A model generated the notes under the pieces. The model made no database searches and was not told where the DNA came from. It saw only the letters and a list, made by a program, of their open reading frames with translations. This document shows, piece by piece, positions 1-7,270 of a stretch of DNA of 64,000 bases. This stretch comes from Cyanobacteria bacterium GSL.Bin1 (GTDB lineage: Bacteria > Cyanobacteriota > Cyanobacteriia > Cyanobacteriales > Rubidibacteraceae). Both the position numbers and the translations under genes were made by a program. The first letter of the stretch is position 1; every line of letters starts with the position of its first letter. The stretch covers positions 1 through 64,000 of the forward strand of contig JAAANX010000034.1 in the NCBI GenBank assembly GCA_009909085.1, read 5' to 3'.

Positions 1-125
1 TAGTATAACGCAAAAACGGTGAAGATGTGTTCGTCTTCGGGGTATTGAACCCCTCGACTCACCACTCCTCATCCCGTCGCCCACCCGATCGGGTAGAGCG
101 CGGGGCTTCCCCGTGACAAGCTAAG
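1..125. other. GC-rich, hairpin-rich non-coding stretch at window edge
   Basis: No convincing gene is seen here. The stretch contains several short hairpins in a row: GGGG-TATTGAA-CCCC near 40-54, ACCCGATCGGGT near 84-95, and CGGGGCTTCCCCG near 101-113. This kind of stacked structure is seen at the ends of IS200/IS605-type elements and in their guide-like RNAs, but no transposase lies inside the window. It could equally be a structured 3' end of a gene upstream of the window. Confidence 0.3.
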
Positions 126-166
126 TTTAAGAATGGCGTTAAAGTTAGAGGAGAAGATGATAACCC

Positions 167-1171
167 ATGATGATGGAAGCAAAAGAGAATAAAATTCAAG
201 TCAATGAGCAGCTGCGTCTTCCAGTGATGGGGTGTGGTACCTGGGCATGGGGCAATAAGCTGTTGTGGGAGTACGATGAGAGTCAAGATCAACAGCTGCA
301 ACAAGTGTTTAATTACTGTGTCGATCATGGTGTGACTCTCTTTGATACCGGAGATTCTTATGGCACAGGAAAATTAAAAGGACGCAGTGAGCAACTGTTA
401 GGACACTTTACCCGGGAGTATCAAGGACGCGAGAAAGAAAATATTTGTATTGCGACAAAACTGGCTGCATATCCGTGGCGTTTAACGCGTCAGTCTATGC
501 TAGCAGCCGGTCGTGCTTCGGCGGAACGTTTAGGAAAAAATGTTGATTTAGTACAAATGCATTGGCCTACAGCCAATTATTTTCCTTGGCAAGAAAATGC
601 CCTGTTAGAGGGACTAGCGGATTTGTATGAAAAGGGAGAAGTCAAAGGAGTCGGTTTATCCAATTATGGTCCGAAGCGGTTGCGGGAAGTCCATCAAAAG
701 TTTACGCAACGCGGTGTTCCCATTGTGACGTTACAGGTGCAATATTCTCTCCTCTCCACTGATCCAGTACAAGAATTGGATTTGAAAGCCGTTTGCGATG
801 AATTAGGAATTCAACTGATTGCCTATAGTCCCCTCACCCTTGGCTTATTAACTGGGAAATATGGAAATGGTGTGTTTCCCAAAGGAGTCCGGGGCTTATT
901 ATTTCGCTATTTATTGCCTGGGATCCAACCGGTTTTGAAGACCTTGGCAGAAATTGCTAAAAATCGGGAAAAGACAATGTCCCAAGTAGCGTTAAACTGG
1001 TGTATTTGTAAGGGAACGATTCCGATTCCGGGGGCAAAGACGCTACAGCAAGCCCAAACTAATCTTGGGGCATTGGGCTGGCGACTGAGTAAAGCAGAAG
1101 TAACCCAACTTGACCAAGCGGTACAAAAAAATACCCGTCAGATGTTGCAAAACATCTTTCAAACGCGATGA
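167..1171 (+). CDS. Aldo/keto reductase family oxidoreductase
   Basis: The 334-residue protein is a full-length NADPH-dependent aldo/keto reductase, predicted to be a cytosolic TIM-barrel enzyme reducing an unknown carbonyl substrate. The usual catalytic tetrad is visible: Asp and Tyr in LFDTGDSYG (about residues 60-68), Lys in CIATKLA (about 97-103) and His in VQMHWP. The C-terminal cofactor-binding stretch IPIPGAKTLQQAQTN is also present. Three ATG codons follow one another at 167, 170 and 173. The purine-rich GAGGAGAAG at about 149-157 serves any of them, so the exact start is uncertain by two residues. The gene reads towards dnaB, about 60 bp further on, but the repeat between them argues against tight coupling. 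Confidence 0.9.
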   Translation: MMMEAKENKIQVNEQLRLPVMGCGTWAWGNKLLWEYDESQDQQLQQVFNYCVDHGVTLFDTGDSYGTGKLKGRSEQLLGHFTREYQGREKENICIATKLAAYPWRLTRQSMLAAGRASAERLGKNVDLVQMHWPTANYFPWQENALLEGLADLYEKGEVKGVGLSNYGPKRLREVHQKFTQRGVPIVTLQVQYSLLSTDPVQELDLKAVCDELGIQLIAYSPLTLGLLTGKYGNGVFPKGVRGLLFRYLLPGIQPVLKTLAEIAKNREKTMSQVALNWCICKGTIPIPGAKTLQQAQTNLGALGWRLSKAEVTQLDQAVQKNTRQMLQNIFQTR

Positions 1172-1198
1172 AATACCAGTGATCAATTGATATGATTG

Positions 1199-1226
1199 CT
1201 CTGTGTTCTCTGTGTCTCTGTGGTTA
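1199..1226 (+). repeat. Dispersed CTCTGTG-type repeat upstream of dnaB
   Basis: The pyrimidine/TG-rich run made of CTCTGTG units and ending CTCTGTGGTTA sits eight bases before the dnaB ATG. Related copies lie at 2742-2769, inside the dnaB intein, and at 20792-20822, next to an IS remnant, all in the same orientation. Such runs are common dispersed repeats in cyanobacterial intergenic DNA. Here the copy forms part of the dnaB leader and leaves little room for a normal ribosome binding site. Confidence 0.7.
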
Positions 1227-1233
1227 GTAAATA

Positions 1234-3132
1234 ATGACCGAATTCTCTCCCCTTAGCGATCAATCTCTCCCGCCTCAAAATGTTGAAGCAGAAGAGTCAA
1301 TTTTAGGTGGCATTCTACTTGATCCAGAAGCGATCGCGCGAGTTGCGGAAATTCTCCCTGCCGAAGCCTTTTATCTCCAAGCCCACCAAACGATCTATCG
1401 CGGCGCGATCGCGCTACAAACCCAAGGAAAACCCACAGATTTAATGAACCTCAGCACTTGGCTCGCCGACCAAGAATTATTGGATAAAGTAGGGGGAAAA
1501 GCCAAGTTAGCCCAACTAGCAGACCGAACGGTCTCTGCCGTCAATATTGATGGCTATGCCCAACTGGTTCTCGATAAATATCTCCGGCGTCAACTGATTA
1601 ATGCCGGACATAAGATCGTGCAGTTTGGGTTTGATACCACTGAAGCGCTTAACACAATCTTGGATCGCGCCGAACAAAGTATTTTTGCCATTACCCAAGA
1701 ACGTCCACAATCGGGGTTAGTGCCTCTGAGTGAAACCCTCATTGAAACCTACGATCAAATTGAAGGGCTTTACTATCAAGAACAACTTCCCGGACTCAAG
1801 AGTAGCTTTTACGATTTAGATAGCATGACCAGTGGGTTGCAACCGTCCGATTTAATTATTTTGGCGGGACGACCGTCGATGGGAAAAACGGCATTCGGCT
1901 TAAATATTGCCCGTAATATTGCCGGAACTTATCAAGCACCGGTGGCGCTATTTAGTTTGGAAATGTCGAAAGAACAATTGAGTCAACGCTTACTTGCCAG
2001 TGAAGCAAAAATTGAAAGTAATCGACTGCGTTCAGGGCGTTTAAGCCAACAAGATTATCAGAAATTAAGTAGCGCGATCGGGACGCTTTCTGAGGTTCCC
2101 ATTTTTATTGATGATACCGCAACCCTGACCGTGATGGAAATGCGATCACAGGCGAGACGCTTACAAGCCGAACACGGACAACTGGGACTCGTCTTACTGG
2201 ACTACTTACAGTTAATGGAAGGGGGAGGGGATAATCGCGTACAAGAATTATCTCGCATTACCCGCAGTCTCAAAACCCTCGCCCGGGAATTAAAAGCCCC
2301 AGTGATTGCCCTTTCTCAGTTGAGTCGGGGGGTGGAACAGCGAACCAATAAACGTCCTATGCTGTCTGATTTGCGGGAATCGGGCTGTTTATCTGGAGAT
2401 ACCCTAGTTACTCTAGCTGATACAGGTGAAGACGTTCCCATTAAAAATTTAGTTGGACAATCCGGATTTAATATTTGGGCAGTTAATCCTGATAATTGGA
2501 AAATGGAAAAAGCACCAGTTAGCCGAGTTTTTTCAACAGGAGTCAAGCCCACTTTTGAATTAAAAACCGCTTTAGGACCTAAAATTATTGCCACCGGCAA
2601 TCATAAATTCTTAACCCTTGATGGTTGGGTGCGATTAGATCAACTGCAATGCGGAAACAAGATTGCACTTCCTCCTCACTTACCAGAAACAGAAATTACA
2701 ACTCACCCCAACCGAATCAGCAAGCAATCAACCCTCACTCACTCTCTGCGTCCTCTGTATCTCTGTGGTGAAAAACATTCTTTCAATTTCCCAATTACAT
2801 CCCCATCAGTAGCAAACCCTGTTTACTGGGATAAAATTATCTCCCTTACCCCTAGTGATTCTCTTCCTGTATACGATTTGACTGTTCCGCGATTACATAA
2901 TTTTGTTGCCAATAATATTATTGTTCACAATAGTATTGAACAAGATGCGGATCTGGTGCTAATGCTGTATCGAGATGCCTATTACAATCCCGATACACCC
3001 GATCGCGATCTAGCCGAATTAATTATTACTAAACATCGCAATGGACCCACTGGCACGGTCAAACTCATTTTCAACGCCGAATTGACGGAATTTCGGAATA
3101 TGGCGCGATACGATCATGAATCGAATCTGTAG
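1234..3132 (+). CDS. dnaB: Replicative DNA helicase DnaB, intein-containing precursor
   Basis: The 632-residue precursor is the hexameric 5'-3' helicase of the replication fork. The N-terminal DnaG-binding domain (about residues 10-115) starts with LPPQNVEAEESILGG. The RecA-like domain has Walker A GRPSMGKT (about 212-219), Walker B LVLLDYLQL, and the downstream motif SQLSRGVEQR. After DLRESG (residue 384) the helicase is interrupted by a 182-residue intein (385-566) and resumes at SIEQDADLV. Removing it leaves a normal-sized helicase of 450 residues. This is the same position as the well-known Synechocystis DnaB intein. Protein splicing is needed for function, because the insert lies inside a conserved ATPase motif. 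The stop codon falls within a dispersed palindrome. Confidence 0.97.
   Translation: MTEFSPLSDQSLPPQNVEAEESILGGILLDPEAIARVAEILPAEAFYLQAHQTIYRGAIALQTQGKPTDLMNLSTWLADQELLDKVGGKAKLAQLADRTVSAVNIDGYAQLVLDKYLRRQLINAGHKIVQFGFDTTEALNTILDRAEQSIFAITQERPQSGLVPLSETLIETYDQIEGLYYQEQLPGLKSSFYDLDSMTSGLQPSDLIILAGRPSMGKTAFGLNIARNIAGTYQAPVALFSLEMSKEQLSQRLLASEAKIESNRLRSGRLSQQDYQKLSSAIGTLSEVPIFIDDTATLTVMEMRSQARRLQAEHGQLGLVLLDYLQLMEGGGDNRVQELSRITRSLKTLARELKAPVIALSQLSRGVEQRTNKRPMLSDLRESGCLSGDTLVTLADTGEDVPIKNLVGQSGFNIWAVNPDNWKMEKAPVSRVFSTGVKPTFELKTALGPKIIATGNHKFLTLDGWVRLDQLQCGNKIALPPHLPETEITTHPNRISKQSTLTHSLRPLYLCGEKHSFNFPITSPSVANPVYWDKIISLTPSDSLPVYDLTVPRLHNFVANNIIVHNSIEQDADLVLMLYRDAYYNPDTPDRDLAELIITKHRNGPTGTVKLIFNAELTEFRNMARYDHESNL
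2386..2931 (+). other. DnaB mini-intein (182 residues, no homing endonuclease)
   Basis: The intein begins with Cys1 in CLSGDTLVTL (block A) and has block B ATGNHKFLT with its conserved His. It ends with block F VYDLTVPRLHNFVA and block G NNIIVHN, where the terminal Asn is followed by Ser+1 of the extein. All residues needed for Cys/Ser-type splicing are therefore visible. There is no LAGLIDADG endonuclease domain. The linker between the two splicing halves is about 60 residues long and partly made of a dispersed repeat. The residues and insertion site match the Ssp DnaB intein allele. Splicing is likely but inferred. Confidence 0.93.
2742..2769 (+). repeat. CTCTGTG-type repeat copy inside the intein coding sequence
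   Basis: This stretch reads CTCTCTGCGTCCTCTGTATC followed by TCTGTGGTG. It aligns with the intergenic copies at 1199-1226 and 20792-20822 (shared core CCTCTGTnnCTCTGTGGT in the best pair). It is read in frame as SLRPLYLCGE-like residues (about 503-512 of the precursor), in the linker where other DnaB inteins carry an endonuclease. Confidence 0.7.
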
Positions 3133-3158
3133 AGACATTCAGCAGGAACGCCTCTACA
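3128..3158. repeat. Dispersed TGTAGAG...CTCTACA palindrome overlapping the dnaB stop
   Basis: TGTAGAGAC and GCCTCTACA form an imperfect inverted repeat. The dnaB stop codon TAG (3130-3132) is part of the left arm. A second, closely similar copy lies at 25929-25958 before coxC. Palindromes of this sequence type are scattered through many cyanobacterial genomes. It could fold as a weak 3' hairpin on the dnaB mRNA, but it has no T-run. Confidence 0.6.
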
Positions 3159-3169
3159 ATATCGCTCAT

Positions 3170-3703
3170 TTAAGATGAGATTTCTAATAATTCCACATCA
3201 AAAATAAGCGTTGCATTGGGAGGAATTACACCACCAGCCCCCCGCTGACCATACCCCAATTCTGGTGGAATAATCAGTTGGCGACGACCCCCCACTTCCA
3301 TGGTCGAAATTCCTTCTTCCCACCCTTTAATCACTTGTCCTTCTCCTAGCTTAAAGGAGAAAGGCCGATCGCGATCACGGGAACTATCAAATTTTGTCCC
3401 ATCGGCAAGGCTTCCAGTGTAGTGAACGACAACAGTTTGTCCTTCTTTTGGGGTTGCTCCTTCTCCTTGTTCAATATCAACATAACGCAGTCCTGACTCC
3501 GTGGTTTTAACATCTTCTTTTTCTGCCACATCCTCTAAACTGAGAGCAACTAAGGTTCCTGACTCAGAAGCCTCAGTCAAGGGGGATGCAGACAGAGGGG
3601 ATGCCACAGCGCTATTCTGTTTGCCTTGATCCACGATCTGTGCGCCAATCAGCACTAAAACACAAACCACTAGAACGCCAAAACTGACTAAAATTTCTCG
3701 CAT
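3170..3703 (-). CDS. FKBP-type peptidyl-prolyl cis-trans isomerase
   Basis: The 177-residue protein has an N-terminal hydrophobic segment (about residues 5-24, VSFGVLVVCVLVLIGAQIV). This is followed by a low-complexity Ser/Ala linker and a C-terminal FKBP domain (about 85-177). Typical FKBP sequence is visible: VVVHYTGSLADGTKFDSS, GQVIKGWEEGI, and IPPELGYGQRGAGGVIPPNATLIFDVELL split over the last third. It catalyses prolyl isomerisation during protein folding. The N-terminus suggests export to periplasm or thylakoid lumen, or membrane anchoring. No lipobox cysteine follows the hydrophobic stretch. It is the last gene of a minus-strand run with the phasin-like and NmrA-like genes (gaps 24 and 36 bp), probably one transcript. 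Confidence 0.93.
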   Translation of the reverse strand: MREILVSFGVLVVCVLVLIGAQIVDQGKQNSAVASPLSASPLTEASESGTLVALSLEDVAEKEDVKTTESGLRYVDIEQGEGATPKEGQTVVVHYTGSLADGTKFDSSRDRDRPFSFKLGEGQVIKGWEEGISTMEVGGRRQLIIPPELGYGQRGAGGVIPPNATLIFDVELLEISS

Positions 3704-3727
3704 TAAATTGCCTCCTACCTGATATAG

Positions 3728-4051
3728 TTAACGCCAGGACCGATTTTCTAACTCCCTGATTTGACGTTCAATTCGATCAATCCGTCCTCGTAACTCATCT
3801 AATTCACTTTGACGAGGAACGCCTAAATCTTGCAAAGCATTCCGCATTTGGCGTTCCATCTGTTCTTCAAAATTTCCTTGTTCAGTTTGAATTTGCTTCA
3901 TTAAATCATCCACAAACTCTCGCGCTTGCTCCGGGTTAATTTTACCGTCCCTTACCCATTGTTCGCTCACTTCTCGCAATTTTTCTGCGACCAGGGACGT
4001 GGTTCCCACCCCAACCATGAGCAATTGTTTGATCCAGTTGTTGCTATCCAT
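3728..4051 (-). CDS. Phasin-like small coiled-coil protein
   Basis: The 107-residue protein begins with a short hydrophobic helix (WIKQLLMVGVGTTSLVAEKL), followed by long charged amphipathic helices. These end in a strong heptad-like stretch (LDELRGRIDRIERQIRELENR). The arrangement matches the phasin / PhaF-PhaI-like family, which coats polyhydroxyalkanoate granules or acts as a small helical scaffold. No PHA synthase gene is in the window, so granule binding is only a possibility. It sits between the NmrA-like gene and the FKBP gene on the same strand with short gaps. Confidence 0.7.
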   Translation of the reverse strand: MDSNNWIKQLLMVGVGTTSLVAEKLREVSEQWVRDGKINPEQAREFVDDLMKQIQTEQGNFEEQMERQMRNALQDLGVPRQSELDELRGRIDRIERQIRELENRSWR

Positions 4052-4087
4052 TGTTTCTGTCCAACCTTCCTTGTCTGCTTGTTCATT

Positions 4088-4963
4088 TTAAGTCCCTAAA
4101 TAGCGAGTAATAAAACTTTCTAGAGACTCCATTTTCATGTTAAACGTCGTTTCTAGCTCATTTATCTCTGCTTCGGTACAGAAAAATTCATTGGCAGATA
4201 AGGTGCGTAGGGTTCCTAGAGATTTTTTCGTATCGGGATCGAATAATCCCACTCCATCACGGATTGTATCGAGTAGGAATAAGGGAACATTTACCAGCAA
4301 TGGATCTCGATTGAAAATGCGACTCAAAATTTCTGGAATTTCCTCTCGTCTAAGAATTTCGGGTCCGCCGACTGGGAAAGTTTTGTTGTTTGCGGCGTCA
4401 ATGCGAACCGAGTTAATCGCTATTTTGGCTAAATCATCGGGACTAACAATGGAGGTGCGATTTTTCGGGTCGCCAATAATTACATACAAGCCCGTATCTC
4501 GGAACCGTTCCGCTAAGGGAATTAAATCGGAAGCCAGTCCTGACGGTTGTAAGATTGTGTAGTTGAGACCACTATTGTGCAAATATTTTTCCACTTCCCG
4601 CTTCGCTTTAAAGGTTGGCGAGTCTTCATACCCACGTTGCGCCCCTAAAACAGAAATATAAACAAAGTGTTCCACCCCTTGGGCTTTAGCATAGTCAATC
4701 AGATCAATATTTGCCCGATAATCCAAGGCTTGGGCATTTCCCCCTGAACCATGAGCACTAATAATATATTTAACCCCTTCACAGGCTTTAGCAATATCTT
4801 TTTCTTGGGTTAACTCGCCAATAAAAATTTCTGCACCGCGTTGTTCAATTTCGCTATAGTTTGACTCTAAACGCACAAATCCCCGAACCGGTTCTTCTTC
4901 TTCCCGCAATAAGCGGATGACCCGTCGTCCAATTTGTCCAGTTGCACCAGTAACTAGAAACAT
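4088..4963 (-). CDS. NmrA-like atypical short-chain dehydrogenase (NAD(P)-binding)
   Basis: The 291-residue protein opens with the dinucleotide-binding loop FLVTGATGQIGRRV and continues as a Rossmann fold. It contains EGVKYIISAHGSGG, VEHFVYISVLGA and the NYTILQPSGL region typical of NmrA/Ycf39-like atypical SDRs. In these proteins the classical Tyr-x-x-x-Lys catalytic pair is often absent, and they act as redox sensors or assembly factors. The cyanobacterial relatives include photosystem II assembly factor Ycf39, but this protein is shorter than Ycf39, and I would not assign that role. It is the first gene of the minus-strand run towards the FKBP gene. Confidence 0.85.
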   Translation of the reverse strand: MFLVTGATGQIGRRVIRLLREEEEPVRGFVRLESNYSEIEQRGAEIFIGELTQEKDIAKACEGVKYIISAHGSGGNAQALDYRANIDLIDYAKAQGVEHFVYISVLGAQRGYEDSPTFKAKREVEKYLHNSGLNYTILQPSGLASDLIPLAERFRDTGLYVIIGDPKNRTSIVSPDDLAKIAINSVRIDAANNKTFPVGGPEILRREEIPEILSRIFNRDPLLVNVPLFLLDTIRDGVGLFDPDTKKSLGTLRTLSANEFFCTEAEINELETTFNMKMESLESFITRYLGT

Positions 4964-5147
4964 CTTAACTTCCTATCGTAACCGTTTAATTCTATGCATA
5001 TTATGCAAAGGTTACTTTAATTCCTGATTAACATTCAACAATCACAAGGCTGATTATCTAGCTTGAGATTAAGAAATGCCAATGGATTTTGGTTAAGATG
5101 TCTGTTGATCAATTAGTAATAATGGATTTGATCAAGAAAGCTTCCAA

Positions 5148-5192
5148 ACTCAACGTGGGAATCCCACTGTCTTTAGACGTGGGAGGCTCAAT
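5148..5192. mobile_element. Solo IS200/IS605-like right-end hairpin
   Basis: The sequence GGAATCCCACTGTCTTTAG followed by ACGTGGGAGGCTCAA has the form typical of the right end of IS200/IS605 elements. That form is a GAATCCC arm, a short TTTAG loop region, a GTGGGAGG arm and a terminal TCAA. No tnpA or tnpB remains next to it, so it is a decayed end. It overlaps the 3' end of the small gene at 5188. Confidence 0.5.
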
Positions 5193-5415
5193 TTCCCGAG
5201 TCAGCACTGTTAAAAGAAACGGTGTTGAATTTATAGAGGAGAACAAGACTCAAAAGATGAACTGACCAATGCGCGATCGCGAACCCCCAAATTAAGCAAA
5301 CAATGGCGATAATTGCTGAGAGAACCCGATAAATATCATTTGCAGTGCGTTGATAGTACCAAATGCTAACAAGAGCAATGGTGAGGAGGGTTAAGGGGAA
5401 AATAGGCAGTATCAT
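5188..5415 (-). CDS. Small two-helix membrane protein, unknown function
   Basis: From the ATG at 5415 the product is 75 residues, MILPIFPLTLLTIALVSIWY onwards, with two hydrophobic helices (about residues 1-20 and 30-60). The open frame extends upstream to 5526, but the extra 37 residues are charged and Gly/Arg-rich and look like translated non-coding DNA, so I prefer the shorter start. The last residues overlap an IS200/IS605-like end, so the C-terminus may be altered. I do not recognise the family. It could be a real cyanobacterial membrane protein or a fortuitous frame. Confidence 0.45.
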   Translation of the reverse strand: MILPIFPLTLLTIALVSIWYYQRTANDIYRVLSAIIAIVCLIWGFAIAHWSVHLLSLVLLYKFNTVSFNSADSGN

Positions 5416-5647
5416 AGAAGTTACCTTTGGCTCAGCGAAAAATTTTTGAGTCATCCGCCCTCGCGAAATCAATACCTTTGGCGCAGGCTTTCGCCCGACA
5501 CGAGCTTGGGAATGACCGTTGCTCAAAGCGTGTTGGTTTTTTTGCCAGCCAACGCCCTGCTTAATTTTTAATTTAGCATTCTCTTTTTAGGAAAAGAAGT
5601 AATATTTGTAACCAACGTTTCATTTATTCAAAAATATTTATAATTTT

Positions 5648-7156
5648 TTATATCGATTGCACTTGATGCAAATGCTGCTCGGTTTTTGGATCATGAGAAG
5701 AAAGAAATTGAACCAGCCAGTTTTTAAGTTCATAAGTCGCTCGACAATCATCTTCGTTGTAGCGAATAATTGCCTTGAGAAGATCGCGATCGCGCGTTTT
5801 TAACCATTGATCGTACCAACAAACGCATTGTTCTCCACTGACGCCAGTTTCTCGCCATTGAAAGCCTAACCATTGCGCGATTGTTTTTAAAGAATAGTTT
5901 TCTGTCGGCAGAATCATATATCGCGTGACCCGGTCATGGAGATCAACCAATCGTTTTAGGAGTAACTGCTCTTGTGTTCGTGAAGTACGATAAAGCGCAG
6001 CCAATCGCCGAATCGTTTCCACTTCATATTTCGAGTAATGGAAGATGGGGGCATGGGGATCAAGGAAAACGAGTTCTAAAAACTTTTCCCAAATCTCAGC
6101 CTCTTGTTCTGGAGTTTCTGCAATAAGCGGATAAAAGGTTTCAGTTTGCTGTTGATAATCGACGATTAAAACGCCTAGCAAATAATCTAAATTTCGTTCC
6201 GGTTCGGCTTCGATATCAAAGTAAATTTCTCGGTGAGCAGTGGGAATTGTTTCTAAAACTGAAGCGGGAGAACCTGACTTTAATAGCGGTTTTTGATACA
6301 GGGTCGCCATTGCTTGCTTTTTTAAGTCAAATGCAACGTCTTTTCCCAACTCTTTTGCCAGTAAAAAATGATTGCCTTGGGCGAGGTTTTCTAAACTCGT
6401 TAACCCTAATTTTTTCAGAACTTCGTAACGACTGGGCGTCACACCAGGCAGCAGAGAAAGATGTGCTTGTTCTTGGGCAATGTCATAACAAAAACTTTGC
6501 CATTGACATAAATTACAGCGTTGTCTAGAGATAAAAACTTCCGGTTCTTGACGAGAAATCAACATCGCTAAAACGGCGGTTAAAATTTCTTCCATCCGAG
6601 AAACCCAAGTTGTTAAGTTAATTCGATACTCACTGCGGGATTTAACAATTAAACGGGGATTGACCAACTCACTTCCCTGCATCAGGGCTAATAATTTGGC
6701 TTGAAATGCTGCAACGAGTTTATACTCGGGTTTTGGGCGCCGACCTAATTTCACACTCACCACTTCATATTGCCAATCGCCAAAAATCGAACTTCCGGGC
6801 TGTTTCACTAGTAAACTCGGAGAAGCTAATAAGGTGACTGTTTCTCGTACAGAAAAAGGCAAATTCCAACCCGCTAACCCCGTTTGCCATAAAACTCCGT
6901 TTAAGATGCAGTCTACTCCCTGTTCCATGAGGGCTAGGGTTTCTTGGCCACTGGTTTGCCAGTCTTGGAAAGCGGTTTCTGGTTGATGATAAAAAGAATC
7001 AGCTAGAATTTCTAAAACTTGTTTTTTATTTTCTTCTCGTAATTTGAAGAGAAAGTCTCGTTGCGCTTCCTGTTGATTAGGATCGCCATAAAAATCTAAA
7101 AACGGTCGTCGGTTACAACGCTTATAGTCTAAGAGGACAACATCACTAAGTAGCAT
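5648..7156 (-). CDS. TM0106-family RecB-like nuclease with RNase H-like C-terminus
   Basis: The 502-residue protein has two parts. The N-terminal half (about residues 1-230) is a Cas4/RecB-like nuclease region beginning LLSDVVLLDYKRCNRRPFLD. It has a lysine-containing core (YEVVSVKLGRRPK, YKLVAAFQAKLLALMQG) and a Cys cluster CNLCQWQSFC. Together with the early Cys this resembles the Fe-S site of Cas4-like nucleases. The C-terminal half (about 310-490) is an RNase H-like exonuclease domain: acidic IYFDIEAEPERN, HYSKYEVETI, and YNEDDCRATYEL. It is predicted to cut DNA or RNA ends, but its cellular role is not established. No cas genes lie nearby, so CRISPR function is not implied. Confidence 0.85.
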   Translation of the reverse strand: MLLSDVVLLDYKRCNRRPFLDFYGDPNQQEAQRDFLFKLREENKKQVLEILADSFYHQPETAFQDWQTSGQETLALMEQGVDCILNGVLWQTGLAGWNLPFSVRETVTLLASPSLLVKQPGSSIFGDWQYEVVSVKLGRRPKPEYKLVAAFQAKLLALMQGSELVNPRLIVKSRSEYRINLTTWVSRMEEILTAVLAMLISRQEPEVFISRQRCNLCQWQSFCYDIAQEQAHLSLLPGVTPSRYEVLKKLGLTSLENLAQGNHFLLAKELGKDVAFDLKKQAMATLYQKPLLKSGSPASVLETIPTAHREIYFDIEAEPERNLDYLLGVLIVDYQQQTETFYPLIAETPEQEAEIWEKFLELVFLDPHAPIFHYSKYEVETIRRLAALYRTSRTQEQLLLKRLVDLHDRVTRYMILPTENYSLKTIAQWLGFQWRETGVSGEQCVCWYDQWLKTRDRDLLKAIIRYNEDDCRATYELKNWLVQFLSSHDPKTEQHLHQVQSI

Positions 7157-7270
7157 TAGATACTGGTTATTGGGTTATCGGTGATTGGTCACTGCTTCTC
7201 CGCTTACTCTCTTTGATTTTAATGTAAAGAAAGGGTTAGGCTAAGTAAGGACAACCGTTAAAAACAGAAC

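Noticed and set aside
67-75. ACTCCTCAT resembling the conserved motif of the small RNA Yfr1
   Set aside because: The surrounding sequence does not give the two-stem Yfr1 structure with a terminator, and the motif differs from ACTCCTCAC.
4137-4562. 141-codon open frame on the plus strand
   Set aside because: It is antisense to the NmrA-like gene and has no family resemblance or ribosome binding site.
5121-5260. ATG frame MDLIKKASKLNVGIPLSLDV onwards
   Set aside because: It runs through the IS200/IS605-like hairpin and antisense into the small membrane-protein gene; no recognisable protein.
5648-7156. CRISPR-associated Cas4
   Set aside because: The RecB-like half resembles Cas4, but the fused RNase H-like half and the absence of cas genes and repeats indicate the TM0106 family.
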